From contig CAVSLA010000004.1 in NCBI GenBank assembly GCA_963728825.1, positions 310,001 through 374,000 of the forward strand: DNA of 64,000 nt. The letters are read 5' to 3'. The notes below the pieces were generated by a model. It searched no databases. It had not been told where the DNA came from and saw nothing but the letters and a program-made list of their open reading frames with translations. The translations under genes and the position numbers were made by a program. Positions 27,050 through 35,986 of this stretch are shown piece by piece; positions within the stretch are counted from its first letter, which is position 1, and the number at the start of each line of letters is the position of its first letter. The DNA comes from CAVREM01 sp963728825. GTDB lineage: Bacteria; Acidobacteriota; Vicinamibacteria; Vicinamibacterales; CAVVIG01.

Positions 27050-27358
27050 ATGGAATCAACACTTTCCATCGATGCCGTCCTGGTGACGGACATTCCGGTG
27101 AACGTCCGCAACATGAACGCGGGGGGCGTGCAGCTCGAAGCCCGCGTGCACCTGCCGATCGGGACGCTTGGCCTGCTGGCGCTCGAATTCGCGGGCGAGT
27201 CGCGTCTCGAATGGATCCGGATCTGCCGCACGCAAACGCTCCACGGGCACAGCAGTGTTGAGGCCGTCGGTGCGGAATTCCTGCCGCTGGCGGTGGCCGA
27301 CGAGCGATCGCTGCGCGGCGCCATCCGCCATTTCGCACCGCGTCCCGCCTTCCTCTGA
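27050..27358 (+). CDS. Small PilZ-like protein (C-terminal-type half)
   Basis: 102 residues. Contains VNVRNMNAGGVQLEARVHLPIGTLGLLALEF, which fits the PilZ N-x-S/N-x-G-G motif followed by beta-strands. No N-terminal RxxxR of its own. The gene lies 7 bp after the previous PilZ-like gene; a split PilZ is possible. Final PilZ-like gene before the pilin promoter. Confidence 0.55.
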   Translation: MESTLSIDAVLVTDIPVNVRNMNAGGVQLEARVHLPIGTLGLLALEFAGESRLEWIRICRTQTLHGHSSVEAVGAEFLPLAVADERSLRGAIRHFAPRPAFL

Positions 27359-27504
27359 TCTTTCTGCTCCACCCGGATAACTGTCTGGAGAAACCGGGAA
27401 CTCCATTCGCCCGTTGCGTCACCGCGTCTCGCCGACATCACCGCTCCTCGAGGATTCAACAGCAAATCACGTGACTCGTCAGCGCGGTTCGCGCGCCGCG
27501 GCTT

Positions 27505-27520
27505 TGGCAGCACGGTTGCT
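27505..27520 (+). promoter_or_regulatory. Predicted sigma54 promoter for the tad locus
   Basis: TGGCAGCACGGTTGCT. The -24 GG (27506-27507) and -12 GC (27518-27519) are 10 bases apart, exactly as required by sigma54, and TGGCA/TTGCT match the consensus. It sits 59 bp upstream of the flp1 ATG and downstream of two sigma54 activator genes, so it very probably drives the pilus operon. Confidence 0.75.
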
Positions 27521-27578
27521 CAATGAGCTGCCGCGGACCCGCCTAATTCCAGGGGAGGTCCTAAAGGGAGAGACAGAT

Positions 27579-27764
27579 ATGAAAGCACTCATCGCTCGGC
27601 TCGTCCGGGACGATCAGGGTCAGGACCTGATCGAGTACGTGCTGATCGGCTCGGTCGTGTCGATCGGCGCGCTGGTCGGCGCAGGGGCGCTCGGCACCAA
27701 CCTCAATGGTTGGTACAACGCCGTCGCCGGCTGGGTCACGGACCGGACCGCCCTGGTTCCCTAG
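27579..27764 (+). CDS. flp: Flp-type pilin 1
   Basis: 61 residues; the ATG at 27579 follows GGGAG. Short basic leader (MKALIARLVRDDQGQ), then DLIEYVLIGSVVSIGALVGAGAL, the Flp pilin core with the conserved E-Y pair. Cleavage by the TadV prepilin peptidase would leave Gln or Asp at the mature N-terminus, since the leader lacks the usual Gly before the core; the exact site is uncertain. It is the main subunit candidate of the Tad pilus. The longer reading frame that starts at 27414 is not conserved. Confidence 0.9.
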   Translation: MKALIARLVRDDQGQDLIEYVLIGSVVSIGALVGAGALGTNLNGWYNAVAGWVTDRTALVP

Positions 27765-27782
27765 TACCTCAGTGGACGGGAC

Positions 27783-27818
27783 ACGGTGCCGCGCGAGCCG
27801 AGCTCGCGTCGGCACCGT
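27783..27818 (+). other. Strong hairpin between the two pilin genes
   Basis: Nine paired bases (ACGGTGCCG with CGGCACCGT), one bulged T, six more (CGCGAG with CTCGCG), loop CCGAG. There is no U-tract. Located between flp1 and flp2, it may protect the flp1 mRNA 3' end or terminate part of the transcripts, raising pilin over downstream genes. Confidence 0.7.
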
Positions 27819-27832
27819 AACCTGTGCACGCC

Positions 27833-28024
27833 ATGCAGAACAAGCTCTATCGCTGGCTCGTCGATGACTCCGCGCAGGATTTGCTGGAGTACATGCTGCT
27901 CGGTGGGGCGGTGGCGATCGTCGGCCTCGTCGGGATGAGCGCATTCGAAGGCGTGATCAGCGCGGTCTATGCGTCATGGGAAGCCGGAACGCAGGCGATC
28001 TGGGAACCAGAGGATCCACAGTGA
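27833..28024 (+). CDS. flp: Flp-type pilin 2
   Basis: 63 residues from the ATG at 27833; GTG at 27824 is an alternative and neither has a clear Shine-Dalgarno. Pattern as in pilin 1: MQNKLYRWLVDDSAQDLLEYMLLGGAVAIVGLVG. The C-terminus is longer and acidic (IWEPEDPQ). Probably a minor or alternative pilin. The stop overlaps the next start (GTGA). Confidence 0.85.
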   Translation: MQNKLYRWLVDDSAQDLLEYMLLGGAVAIVGLVGMSAFEGVISAVYASWEAGTQAIWEPEDPQ

Positions 28025-28539
28025 CAAACACTTTCGCGATTACCGCGGCCGTCATCGTTGTCAGCCTGGTCGCGTGCGTGACCGATCTGAGGACACGGCG
28101 CATCCCGAACTACCTGACCTTTGGCGCCGCGCTCGCCGGCTTCGTGACCCACGCCTTGACCGGTGGCATGTCCGGCGCACTGGCTTCGAGCGCTGGCTGG
28201 GTCACCGGCCTGCTGATTTTTCTGCCGTTCTTCGCACTGGGCGGCATGGGCGGCGGCGATGTGAAGCTGCTGGCCGCGCTCGGTGCCTGGTTGGGACCCT
28301 ACGAAACGCTCTACCTCGCTCTCTATTCAGCGGTGGCCGGTGGCGCGCTGGCCGTTGTGGTCGCGTTGGCGCGCGGCTATTTGCGGACTGCTGTGAGCAA
28401 CGTGCTGGCGATGGTGCAGTTCTGGATCGGATTCGGGCTCCGGCCGGTGCCGAACCTTACGCTGGACACGCCGAATGCGCCGAGGCTCGCGTATGCGGTG
28501 CCGATGTTGGTCGGCACGGTGGCGACATTATGGATCTGA
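28021..28539 (+). CDS. tadV: Prepilin peptidase TadV/CpaA
   Basis: 172 residues from GTG 28021, overlapping flp2. An integral-membrane aspartic protease of family A24. First catalytic Asp in VACVTDLRTRRIPNYLT; second in the GGGD motif (MGGGDVKLLAALG). Five to six membrane helices. It lacks the N-methyltransferase domain, as TadV does. It cleaves the Flp and TadE/F leader peptides at the inner membrane. Confidence 0.92.
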   Translation: MTNTFAITAAVIVVSLVACVTDLRTRRIPNYLTFGAALAGFVTHALTGGMSGALASSAGWVTGLLIFLPFFALGGMGGGDVKLLAALGAWLGPYETLYLALYSAVAGGALAVVVALARGYLRTAVSNVLAMVQFWIGFGLRPVPNLTLDTPNAPRLAYAVPMLVGTVATLWI

Positions 28540-28979
28540 AGCTAACAACACGCCGGTGGCGCGACGCACGCGGCGCCGAGCTGATTGAGTTCGCGATCGT
28601 GCTGCCGATTTTCCTGCTGCTGCTGGCCGGCATCTTCGACTTCGGCATGATGTTCCAGACGTTCGAGACGGTCACGAACGCGGCGCGCGAGGGCGCGCGA
28701 GTCGGCGTGCTGCCTGGTTATCAGCCCGCGGACGTCGAGGCTCGCGTCGACGCCTACATGGCCGCATCCGGTCTGACCGATCCGTACACCGTCGCCGTCG
28801 CCAACACGCCCGTGGCGACACCGGCCGGGACGTTTACCGCTCGTCAGGTGGTTGTCAGTTATCCCTACCAGCTTTCGATTCTCGGCGGCTTCGCCGCTAT
28901 GTTCGGTGGCAGCTTCGGGACGATTCCATTAACCGCTGCCTCGGTGATGCGCACCGAGACCCAGGCCGCTGCACCCTAG
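28530..28979 (+). CDS. tadE: TadE-like pseudopilin
   Basis: 149 residues. The N-terminal motif RGAELIEFAIVLPIFLLLLAGIFDFG is the TadE/TadF prepilin-like segment (E at +5 of the core). The rest is a periplasmic globular part with no Cys. TadE-like proteins are minor components needed for pilus assembly. The start lies within the end of tadV (10-nt overlap). Confidence 0.88.
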   Translation: MDLKLTTRRWRDARGAELIEFAIVLPIFLLLLAGIFDFGMMFQTFETVTNAAREGARVGVLPGYQPADVEARVDAYMAASGLTDPYTVAVANTPVATPAGTFTARQVVVSYPYQLSILGGFAAMFGGSFGTIPLTAASVMRTETQAAAP

Positions 28980-28987
28980 GAGACGTA

Positions 28988-29839
28988 ATGAAAAGGCAAT
29001 ATCGCACGCTGATCGTGATGGTGGTGGCGGTTGGCACGGCGGCGCTGGCCAGCTTCGGCGTCTATCGGGCCGTGCAGCGCATGCCAGTGCGCGAAGTGGA
29101 AGTCGCCAGCATGCAGGTGGTCGTTGCCGCCGAGCCGCTGCCAGTCGGGACACGGCTCGATGCGCGGCATCTGAAGGTCGTCGCGTGGCCGTCGCGCAGC
29201 CCGGTGAGCGGGTCGTTCGCCGAGACCGGTCCGCTGGTCGAGCGCGGCGTCATCGTGACGATTGCGGAAAACGAGCCGGTGACAGCGAGCAAGGTCGCGT
29301 CGGCGGAAGCGGGCGCCGGGCTGCCGCCGATCATTCCCTCCGGCATGCGGGCCATCTCCGTCCGCGTCAACGAAGTGATCGGCGTCGCGGGATTCGCCGT
29401 TCCCGGCACCCGGGTCGACGTGGTCGTTACGGTCGACAACCCGCAAGGGGAACCGATGACGCGCACCGTCGTGAGCCACGTGCAGGTGCTGACCGCTGGC
29501 ACGAAGTTCGACCAGGAGAACAGCAAGGACGGCAAGCCGATCCCGACGTCGGTCGTGACCTTGATGGTCCTGCCGGAAGACGCCGAACGGATCGCGCTCG
29601 CGTCGAACGAAGGCAAGATCACGCTCGCGCTGCGCAACCCGCTCGACGTCGCGCCGACCGAGACGACCGGCATTCGCCTCGCCGCGCTGATGCGCGGCAA
29701 CGGACCTGAGCCGGTCATCGATCAGACACGCAATCGCGTCGTCGCCAAGAAACCGGTCCCTGTGCCGGTGCCACAAATCTACACAGTAGAGGCGATCCGC
29801 GCTGCGAAGCGGAGTGCCGAGGTCGTCCATGAACAGTGA
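28988..29839 (+). CDS. cpaB: Flp pilus assembly protein CpaB/RcpC
   Basis: 283 residues with an N-terminal membrane anchor (TLIVMVVAVGTAALASFGV), a SAF domain (VVVAAEPLPVGTRLDARHLKVVAWP) and the RcpC core (GMRAISVRVNEVIGVAGFAVPGTRVDVVVTV). CpaB is a periplasmic protein that helps to fit the pilus through the secretin. Overlaps the cpaC start. Confidence 0.92.
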   Translation: MKRQYRTLIVMVVAVGTAALASFGVYRAVQRMPVREVEVASMQVVVAAEPLPVGTRLDARHLKVVAWPSRSPVSGSFAETGPLVERGVIVTIAENEPVTASKVASAEAGAGLPPIIPSGMRAISVRVNEVIGVAGFAVPGTRVDVVVTVDNPQGEPMTRTVVSHVQVLTAGTKFDQENSKDGKPIPTSVVTLMVLPEDAERIALASNEGKITLALRNPLDVAPTETTGIRLAALMRGNGPEPVIDQTRNRVVAKKPVPVPVPQIYTVEAIRAAKRSAEVVHEQ

Positions 29840-31259
29840 GTACCGCTCGTCCACTCGTCAACGTGGTGTATCGATCGTCGTCGCCGTGCTGCTGTCGGTG
29901 GCCGGCCTTGCCGCGCAACCGGCTGCGCCGGTGATCCAGGTCAACGTCACCGCCGGGCGGTCGACGATCATTTCCACCGACTTCGATGTCACGCGCATCG
30001 CGGTCACCAATCCGGCGATTGCGGACGCAACGGTTGTCAGGCCGCGCGAAATTCTGATTGACGGGAAAGGCGCCGGCACGATCAGTCTCATTGTCTGGGG
30101 GCCGACCGAGCGCGTGCAATACGACCTGGTCGTCGAGCAGCCGATCAGCAGCCTCGAGCAGCAGCTGCATCAACTGTTTCCCGGCGAGGAGGTTCAGGTC
30201 ACCAGCAACGCTGAAGCGATCGTGCTGACCGGCCGGGCCTCGAGCACGCAGACGATGCTGCGGATCGGCGAGATCGCGCGCGCGACAGCGGCCAAGGCCA
30301 ATGTCATCAACATGCTCCAGGTGCCGGGCGGCAGCGATGCGCAGCAGGTGATGCTGCAGGTGCGCATCGCCGAGGTGAACCGGCGGGCCCTCTCAGAGCT
30401 CGGCGCGTCATTCTTCACCGGCGCGACTGGCGTCGGCGATTGGATCGGCCGCGGCACGACCCAACAGTTCCCGTCGGTCGAATACCGGGATCTCGAGCGC
30501 ACCGAATTGACCGGCCCGGATGGCGAGCGCGTGTCGCTCGAGCTGAAGGGCAAGATGGACTTCAGCGACTTCCTGAACATCTTCCTGTTCAACACCAACT
30601 GGAACGCCGGGTCGCTGATCCGTGCCTTGAAGCAGACCGGGCACTTCCAGAGCCTGGCCGAACCGAACCTGATCGCCTACAACGGCCGCGAAGCGAGCTT
30701 CCTGGCCGGTGGTGAGTTTCCAGTGCCGATCGTCAACTCAGTCGGTCAGGTCACTGTCCAGTTCAAGGAATTCGGCGTTCGCCTCACGTTCACACCGACC
30801 ATCGCCGGCGACCTCATTCGGCTCAGAGTCCGGCCCGAAGTGTCGGAGCTGGATTTCAACAACGGCGTGACGCTGGATGGATTCCGGATTCCGGCGCTGC
30901 AGACCCGCCGCGCCGAGACCGAAGTGGAGCTGCGCGACGGCCAGTCATTCGCGGTCGCGGGGCTGATCGACAACACGTCGCAAACCGACCGCGCCGCCGT
31001 ACCGATCCTGAGCCAACTGCCGATCATCGGGCCGCTGTTCAAGAGCAAGGCGGAACGCCAGGAACGAACCGAGCTGCTGGTGCTGATTACGCCGCGTCTG
31101 GTGCGGCCCCTCAATCCTGATGAAGTGCCACCACTGCCGACGATGCCGGGCCGGTTCCTGCCGCCTGGCGACGAGCTCGGCGAGCGCCTCGATGGCGGCG
31201 GCGGCACGCTCGATGGTCCACCTGTAGAAGGCTCGGCCGGCACCCCGGGCCGCCGCTGA
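29829..31259 (+). CDS. cpaC: Tad secretin CpaC/RcpA
   Basis: 476 residues from the ATG at 29829. Signal peptide (RGVSIVVAVLLSVAGLAAQ), N-terminal BON/N-domain region (STIISTDFDVTRIAVTNPAIADA), and a C-terminal secretin core ending PILSQLPIIGPLFKSKAERQERTELLVLITPRLVRPL, the secretin family signature. It forms the outer-membrane pore for the Flp pilus. The extra ~40-residue Pro/Gly-rich tail is not part of the family core. Confidence 0.95.
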   Translation: MNSEYRSSTRQRGVSIVVAVLLSVAGLAAQPAAPVIQVNVTAGRSTIISTDFDVTRIAVTNPAIADATVVRPREILIDGKGAGTISLIVWGPTERVQYDLVVEQPISSLEQQLHQLFPGEEVQVTSNAEAIVLTGRASSTQTMLRIGEIARATAAKANVINMLQVPGGSDAQQVMLQVRIAEVNRRALSELGASFFTGATGVGDWIGRGTTQQFPSVEYRDLERTELTGPDGERVSLELKGKMDFSDFLNIFLFNTNWNAGSLIRALKQTGHFQSLAEPNLIAYNGREASFLAGGEFPVPIVNSVGQVTVQFKEFGVRLTFTPTIAGDLIRLRVRPEVSELDFNNGVTLDGFRIPALQTRRAETEVELRDGQSFAVAGLIDNTSQTDRAAVPILSQLPIIGPLFKSKAERQERTELLVLITPRLVRPLNPDEVPPLPTMPGRFLPPGDELGERLDGGGGTLDGPPVEGSAGTPGRR

Positions 31260-31262
31260 GGC

Positions 31263-32513
31263 ATGACTATGAAGCCCTCGATCAAATCCGAACGCGGCGC
31301 GATGTTGATCATGGTGGCGATCTCGATCGTCGTCCTGATCGCGTTCAACACCTTCGTGGTCGACTACGGCGTCATGCTGGTCGGACGTCGGATGGCGCAA
31401 AACGCCGCCGACGCCGGCGCGCTCGCCGGTGCGGTCGCCATGGCATTCGACGCCGACGGCTGGACCAACCGGGCCGAGAACGGACCCGCGCGGCAGGCGG
31501 CGCAGCAGATGGCGCTGGCCAACGTCGTGTGGGGCGCGGCGGCCGACGTCAACATCACCACCGACGTCTTTTTCACGGATACGCCGGCGGCGATGTGCGC
31601 ACCCGATCCCGACGGCAACACACCCTGTATCCGCGTCAACGTCTACCGCAATCAGGTCCGCGGCAACCCGCTGCCGGCGCTGTTCGGCACCAGTGTCGGG
31701 CTGATCAGTCAAGGCGTGCGCGCCACTGCCACGGCTCGCGTCGCGGTCGCCAATGCCAGTGACTGCATGAAGCCCTGGGCGATTCCCGACAAGTGGCTGG
31801 ACGTCCACGACGTCACGGCGCCGACGCAGCCGGCCAACACCTGGACGCCGGACGACGAATTCGACACCCACACCCGTCAGGGGAATTCGCAAATTCCGCT
31901 GGCCAACCCCGACGTCTATACGCCACCCAGTGCCAGCGGTCCGGGGACCGGGTTCACGGTAGAAGCCGATCTCGGCGTCGAAGTGAGGCTCAAAGCGGGC
32001 AGCCCGCAGGACGCCATTGCGCCCGGCGTGTTCTTTCCGGTTCGCCTGCCGCGCTATGACGGCGGCAGCGCCGGCGGCGACGACTACCGCGAGAACATCG
32101 CGTCCTGCAACGGTCTGCCGGTCGAGATTGGCGACTCGCTGCAGAGCGAGAACGGCAACATGATCGGACCGACGCGTCAGGGGGTCGAAGACCTGATCGA
32201 GCTCGATCCGAATGCTGACTGGGATCCGACCAGCAACAGCGTGGTCGGCAGCTGCGCTCAGTCCGCTTCGCCGTGCGCCGGGCACAGTCCGCGGATCGTG
32301 GCCATTCCGATCTTCGACACCGGGGGTTACTACGCCGGCCGACTGAATGGCAACGTCAGTTTCACCGTCGTGAACATCCTCGGCTTCTTCATCGATCGTA
32401 TCCAAGGCAACGACGTCATCGGGTACCTGACAGAGGCGCCCGGACTGACAACCGGAACCTCGACCATCACGCCTGAGTCAGCGTTCCTGGCCCAAATTCA
32501 GTTGGTGAGGTAA
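31263..32513 (+). CDS. tadG: TadG-like pilus-associated protein
   Basis: 416 residues. The N-terminal region ERGAMLIMVAISIVVLIAFNTFVVDYG is the Flp pilus-assembly TadE/G-like anchor, and the next part (MAQNAADAGALAGA) matches TadG proteins. A large periplasmic domain without vWA motif follows, with two Cys pairs possible. It probably sits in the inner membrane and extends into the periplasm. ATG at 31269 is an alternative start. Confidence 0.82.
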   Translation: MTMKPSIKSERGAMLIMVAISIVVLIAFNTFVVDYGVMLVGRRMAQNAADAGALAGAVAMAFDADGWTNRAENGPARQAAQQMALANVVWGAAADVNITTDVFFTDTPAAMCAPDPDGNTPCIRVNVYRNQVRGNPLPALFGTSVGLISQGVRATATARVAVANASDCMKPWAIPDKWLDVHDVTAPTQPANTWTPDDEFDTHTRQGNSQIPLANPDVYTPPSASGPGTGFTVEADLGVEVRLKAGSPQDAIAPGVFFPVRLPRYDGGSAGGDDYRENIASCNGLPVEIGDSLQSENGNMIGPTRQGVEDLIELDPNADWDPTSNSVVGSCAQSASPCAGHSPRIVAIPIFDTGGYYAGRLNGNVSFTVVNILGFFIDRIQGNDVIGYLTEAPGLTTGTSTITPESAFLAQIQLVR

Positions 32514-32516
32514 CGC

Positions 32517-33641
32517 ATGTCCCAGGTTCTGGTATTGAGCGACGATCCCCGTTTGGAAGAAGGCCTGCGAACCGCGGGGCTGAAGGTCGCCCGCGTCCGC
32601 AACGCCGATCTCGGCCAGACAAACGGCCGCACGCCCGGTGCGCTCGTCCTTGACGTGCGCGGGCAGCAGCAGCTCCCGGCGGGACTCGCCGCGTTCCGGA
32701 AACAGCACGCCGGCACCGGGGTGGTGCTCGTGGCGTCGACGCTCGATCCTCGCTTGATGCTCGAGGCGATGCGAGCGGGCGTCAACGAATGTGTGCACGA
32801 GCCGATTACGCCCCAGGGACTGCTCGAGGCCGTTCGTCGGGTGCTGGTCAGCGCTCCCCCCGATCAACTCGGCCAGCTGATGGCGTTCGTCGGCGTCAAG
32901 GGCGGCGTCGGCACCACGACGCTGGCGGTGAATACGGCGATTGCACTGGCGCGCGGCTCCGGCGCCGAAGTGCTGTTGATCGATCTGCACCTCGGCCACG
33001 GCGACGCCGCCATTTTGCTGGGAGTCGAGCCGCGCTTCTCGGTCATCGATGCGCTCGAGAACGTGCACCGCGTCGACGAGTCCTTCTTCAAGGGTCTGGT
33101 CGAGAAGTCCCGCGGCGGCGTCGATCTGCTGGGATCGTCGGATCGGATCATGCCGGGCCCGGTCGAGCGGCGTCGCGTCCAGGCGCTCCTCGACTTCGCT
33201 GTCCGCAAGTACCGCTACACCGTGCTGGATGTCCCCCGAACCGACGTCGCAATGATCGATGTGCTGGAAACGGCCTCGACGATCGTCCTGGTCGCCAGTC
33301 AGGAAGTGCCGGCGCTCAGGAATGCGAGCCGGCTGGGCCAGGCGCTGCGCACCCGCTACGGCGGCGTGCGCGTGAAGACCGTGGTCAACCGGTTCGATCG
33401 CAAGGCCGAGATCGGCCACGCGGACATCGAGCGAGTGACGGGCGACACGGTGAAGCACTGCATTCCGAGCGACTACCGGGTGGCAGTCGACGCCATGAAC
33501 GCCGGCCGTCCGGTCGTGCTGGATCAGGGCCGTCTCGCCGACGCGTTTCGTGCGCTGGCGACCGACCTTGGCGGCACTGCCAAGCAGCAGCCGGAGACGC
33601 AGGTCGGGATGTTCGGCAGGCTCGCGCTGCGTCGCGCATGA
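32517..33641 (+). CDS. cpaE: Pilus localisation ATPase CpaE/TadZ
   Basis: 374 residues. N-terminal atypical receiver-like domain (VLVLSDDPRLEEGLRTAGL) without a clear phosphoacceptor, then a MinD/ParA-type ATPase with deviant Walker A (VKGGVGTTTLAVNTAIAL) and LLIDLHLGHGDAAILL. In other organisms CpaE/TadZ positions the Tad machine at the pole. Three bases separate it from tadG. Confidence 0.92.
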   Translation: MSQVLVLSDDPRLEEGLRTAGLKVARVRNADLGQTNGRTPGALVLDVRGQQQLPAGLAAFRKQHAGTGVVLVASTLDPRLMLEAMRAGVNECVHEPITPQGLLEAVRRVLVSAPPDQLGQLMAFVGVKGGVGTTTLAVNTAIALARGSGAEVLLIDLHLGHGDAAILLGVEPRFSVIDALENVHRVDESFFKGLVEKSRGGVDLLGSSDRIMPGPVERRRVQALLDFAVRKYRYTVLDVPRTDVAMIDVLETASTIVLVASQEVPALRNASRLGQALRTRYGGVRVKTVVNRFDRKAEIGHADIERVTGDTVKHCIPSDYRVAVDAMNAGRPVVLDQGRLADAFRALATDLGGTAKQQPETQVGMFGRLALRRA

Positions 33642-33651
33642 GGAGCACACC

Positions 33652-35019
33652 ATGATTGACTTCGCTGCTTCGACCGCCACCGTCGACCGCTTCACGCAGC
33701 CAGACAGCCACTCCGCCCGGTATCAGGAGTTGAAGGGACGAGTGCATCAGGAGCTGCTGAACCGGCTGAACCTCGATCGGCTCACCAAAGTGTCGCGCGC
33801 CGATGCCGAGCCGGAAATCCGCGCGGTCATCGCCGGCATCCTGGATCGAGAGAGCTCGACGCTGCCGCTCAGCCTGTTCGAACGCGAGAACGTGACGTCC
33901 GACGTGCTCGACGAGCTCTTCGGGCTCGGACCGCTCGAGCTGCTGCTCAAGGATCCGTCGATATCCGACATCCTGGTCAACCGCGCCAGCCAGATTTACA
34001 TCGAGCGCGAAGGCCGGATCGAGGAGACCGAGATCGTCTTCCGCGACGACAAGCACCTGATGCAGATCATCGAGCGGATCGTCAGCGCCGTCGGGCGGCG
34101 GATCGACGAATCGAGCCCGATGGTGGACGCCCGCCTGCAGGACGGTTCGCGCGTCAACGTCGTCATCCCGCCGCTCGCGCTCGACGGCCCCGCGATGTCG
34201 ATTCGCCGCTTTCGCACCGATCGGCTGGGGGCCAACGACCTCGTGGACCGCCAGTCGCTGACCGCGCCGATGCTCGAATTCCTGAAAGGCGCGGTCGGCG
34301 CCCGGCTGAACATCATCGTGTCGGGCGGCACCGGCGCCGGGAAGACAACGCTTTTGAACGTCCTCTCCAGTTTCATTTCGGAAAGCGAGCGGATGGTGAC
34401 GATCGAAGACGCCGCCGAGCTCACGCTGCGGCAGCGGCACGTCGTTCGCCTCGAGACCCGCCCGCCGAACATCGAGGGCAAGGGCGCGATTCGCCAGAGG
34501 CAGCTGGTCAGCAACGCGCTGCGGATGCGGCCGGATCGCATCATCGTCGGGGAGGTTCGCGGCGAAGAAGCGCTTGACATGCTGCAGGCCATGAACACGG
34601 GCCACGACGGCAGCTTGACGACCATTCACGCCAACAGCCCACGTGACGCGCTGTACCGGTTGGACACGATGGTGGCGATGGCGAATCTCAATATCCCCGA
34701 CAAGGCGATTCGGCATCAGGTGGCATCGGCCGTCGACCTGGTCATTCAGGTGACGCGACTGACCGGCGGCGCGCGGCGGGTGACAGCCATTTCCGAGATT
34801 ACCGGGATGGAGCAGGACGTGATCACCATGCAGGACATCTTCGTGTTCCAGCAGACCGGGATCAATCAGGCCGGTCAGGTGGTCGGGCGGTTCCGCGCCA
34901 CCGGCATCCGGCCGAAGTGTGCCGACCGTCTGGCGACCGCTGGTGTGGCGCTGCCGATGGACATGTTCCAGCACGTGCAGCCGATTAACGAGACGGCGGT
35001 GGATCGGAGGCTGCAATGA
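33652..35019 (+). CDS. cpaF: Tad pilus assembly ATPase CpaF/TadA
   Basis: 455 residues from the ATG at 33652, which follows AGGAG. A secretion-type (GspE/VirB11-like) hexameric ATPase. Walker A GGTGAGKTTLLNVL; Asp box VTIEDAAELTLRQ; Walker B DRIIVGEVRGEEALDML; His box TGHDGSLTTIHANSPRDAL. It powers pilin polymerisation at the inner membrane with TadB and TadC. The stop overlaps the tadB start (ATGA). Confidence 0.96.
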   Translation: MIDFAASTATVDRFTQPDSHSARYQELKGRVHQELLNRLNLDRLTKVSRADAEPEIRAVIAGILDRESSTLPLSLFERENVTSDVLDELFGLGPLELLLKDPSISDILVNRASQIYIEREGRIEETEIVFRDDKHLMQIIERIVSAVGRRIDESSPMVDARLQDGSRVNVVIPPLALDGPAMSIRRFRTDRLGANDLVDRQSLTAPMLEFLKGAVGARLNIIVSGGTGAGKTTLLNVLSSFISESERMVTIEDAAELTLRQRHVVRLETRPPNIEGKGAIRQRQLVSNALRMRPDRIIVGEVRGEEALDMLQAMNTGHDGSLTTIHANSPRDALYRLDTMVAMANLNIPDKAIRHQVASAVDLVIQVTRLTGGARRVTAISEITGMEQDVITMQDIFVFQQTGINQAGQVVGRFRATGIRPKCADRLATAGVALPMDMFQHVQPINETAVDRRLQ

Positions 35020-35978
35020 CCTTCGTGGTCGCGTCGTTCGTCGTGACCCTCGGCCTGATTCTCGGCGCCTACTGGGCGTTCGTGGTCAGGCCCGAGCAGC
35101 ACGCGCAGGCCGTGGTGTGGAAGCGGCTCAAGCTCACCGGCGGAAGCGGACGCGTGCGCGCCAAGCTCCTCAAAGGGGCCAAGCAACTCAGCACCGTCCC
35201 GGCGTTCGACGCGTTGCTGAACCGCGGCCGCGAGGGATTCCGCCCGCTCGAATTGTTGATCGAGCAGTCGGGGGCCCGCATGACCGTTGGTACGTTCCTG
35301 CTCGTCTCCGGCACCGTCGGCATCGTGGTGGTATTCGCGGTCCAGCAGACGATTGGCATCCTGGTGGTGGGGCTGCTGCTGGGCGGTCTGGCGGCGTTGG
35401 CGCCGATGGCGGTCCTGCGACTGATGCGCACGCGACGCTTCCTCAAGTTCGAGGAGCAGTTCCCCGAGGCTCTCGATCTGCTGTCGCGGGCGCTCAAGGC
35501 CGGTCACGCCTTCACGACCGGCCTGGCGATGATCGCCGAGGAGATGCCCCAGCCGCTCGGTCCGGAGTTCCAGCTCCTTCACGACCAGCAGAACTTCGGC
35601 ATGCCGCTACCCGAAGCCCTCAAGTCGTTTGCGACCCGCATCCCGCTGCTCGACGCGAAGTTTTTCGTCACGGCGGTCCTCATCCAACGGGAATCCGGGG
35701 GCAACCTGTCGGAGATCCTCGACAACATCGCGACGGTCATCCGCGACCGCTTCCGGGTGAAGCGCCAGATCCGGGTGATCTCGGCACACGGGCGGCTGAG
35801 CGGTACGGTGCTGGTTGGCCTGCCGCCCTCGCTCGCCTTCGTGATGTTCCTGATCAATCCCGAACACTTCTCCACGCTGACGGACACCACCCTTGGGATG
35901 CAGCTCATCGGCGCCGCGGTCGTTCTGCAAGTCACCGGCACGCTGGTCATCCGCCAGCTGATCCGCATCGAGTACTGA
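35016..35978 (+). CDS. tadB: Tad inner-membrane platform protein TadB
   Basis: 320 residues. Type II secretion F-domain protein: FEEQFPEALDLLSRALKAGHAFTTGLAMIAEE and LIQRESGGNLSEILDNIATVIRDR. Hydrophobic segments near the N-terminus, around residues 90-135 and at the C-terminus. It pairs with TadC to form the platform on which CpaF acts. Confidence 0.93.
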   Translation: MTFVVASFVVTLGLILGAYWAFVVRPEQHAQAVVWKRLKLTGGSGRVRAKLLKGAKQLSTVPAFDALLNRGREGFRPLELLIEQSGARMTVGTFLLVSGTVGIVVVFAVQQTIGILVVGLLLGGLAALAPMAVLRLMRTRRFLKFEEQFPEALDLLSRALKAGHAFTTGLAMIAEEMPQPLGPEFQLLHDQQNFGMPLPEALKSFATRIPLLDAKFFVTAVLIQRESGGNLSEILDNIATVIRDRFRVKRQIRVISAHGRLSGTVLVGLPPSLAFVMFLINPEHFSTLTDTTLGMQLIGAAVVLQVTGTLVIRQLIRIEY

Positions 35979-35986
35979 GGCTGACC

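Noticed and set aside
30945..35016. Long minus-strand frames opposite cpaC, tadG and cpaF
   Set aside because: Shadows of conserved Tad genes with no start context or domain.
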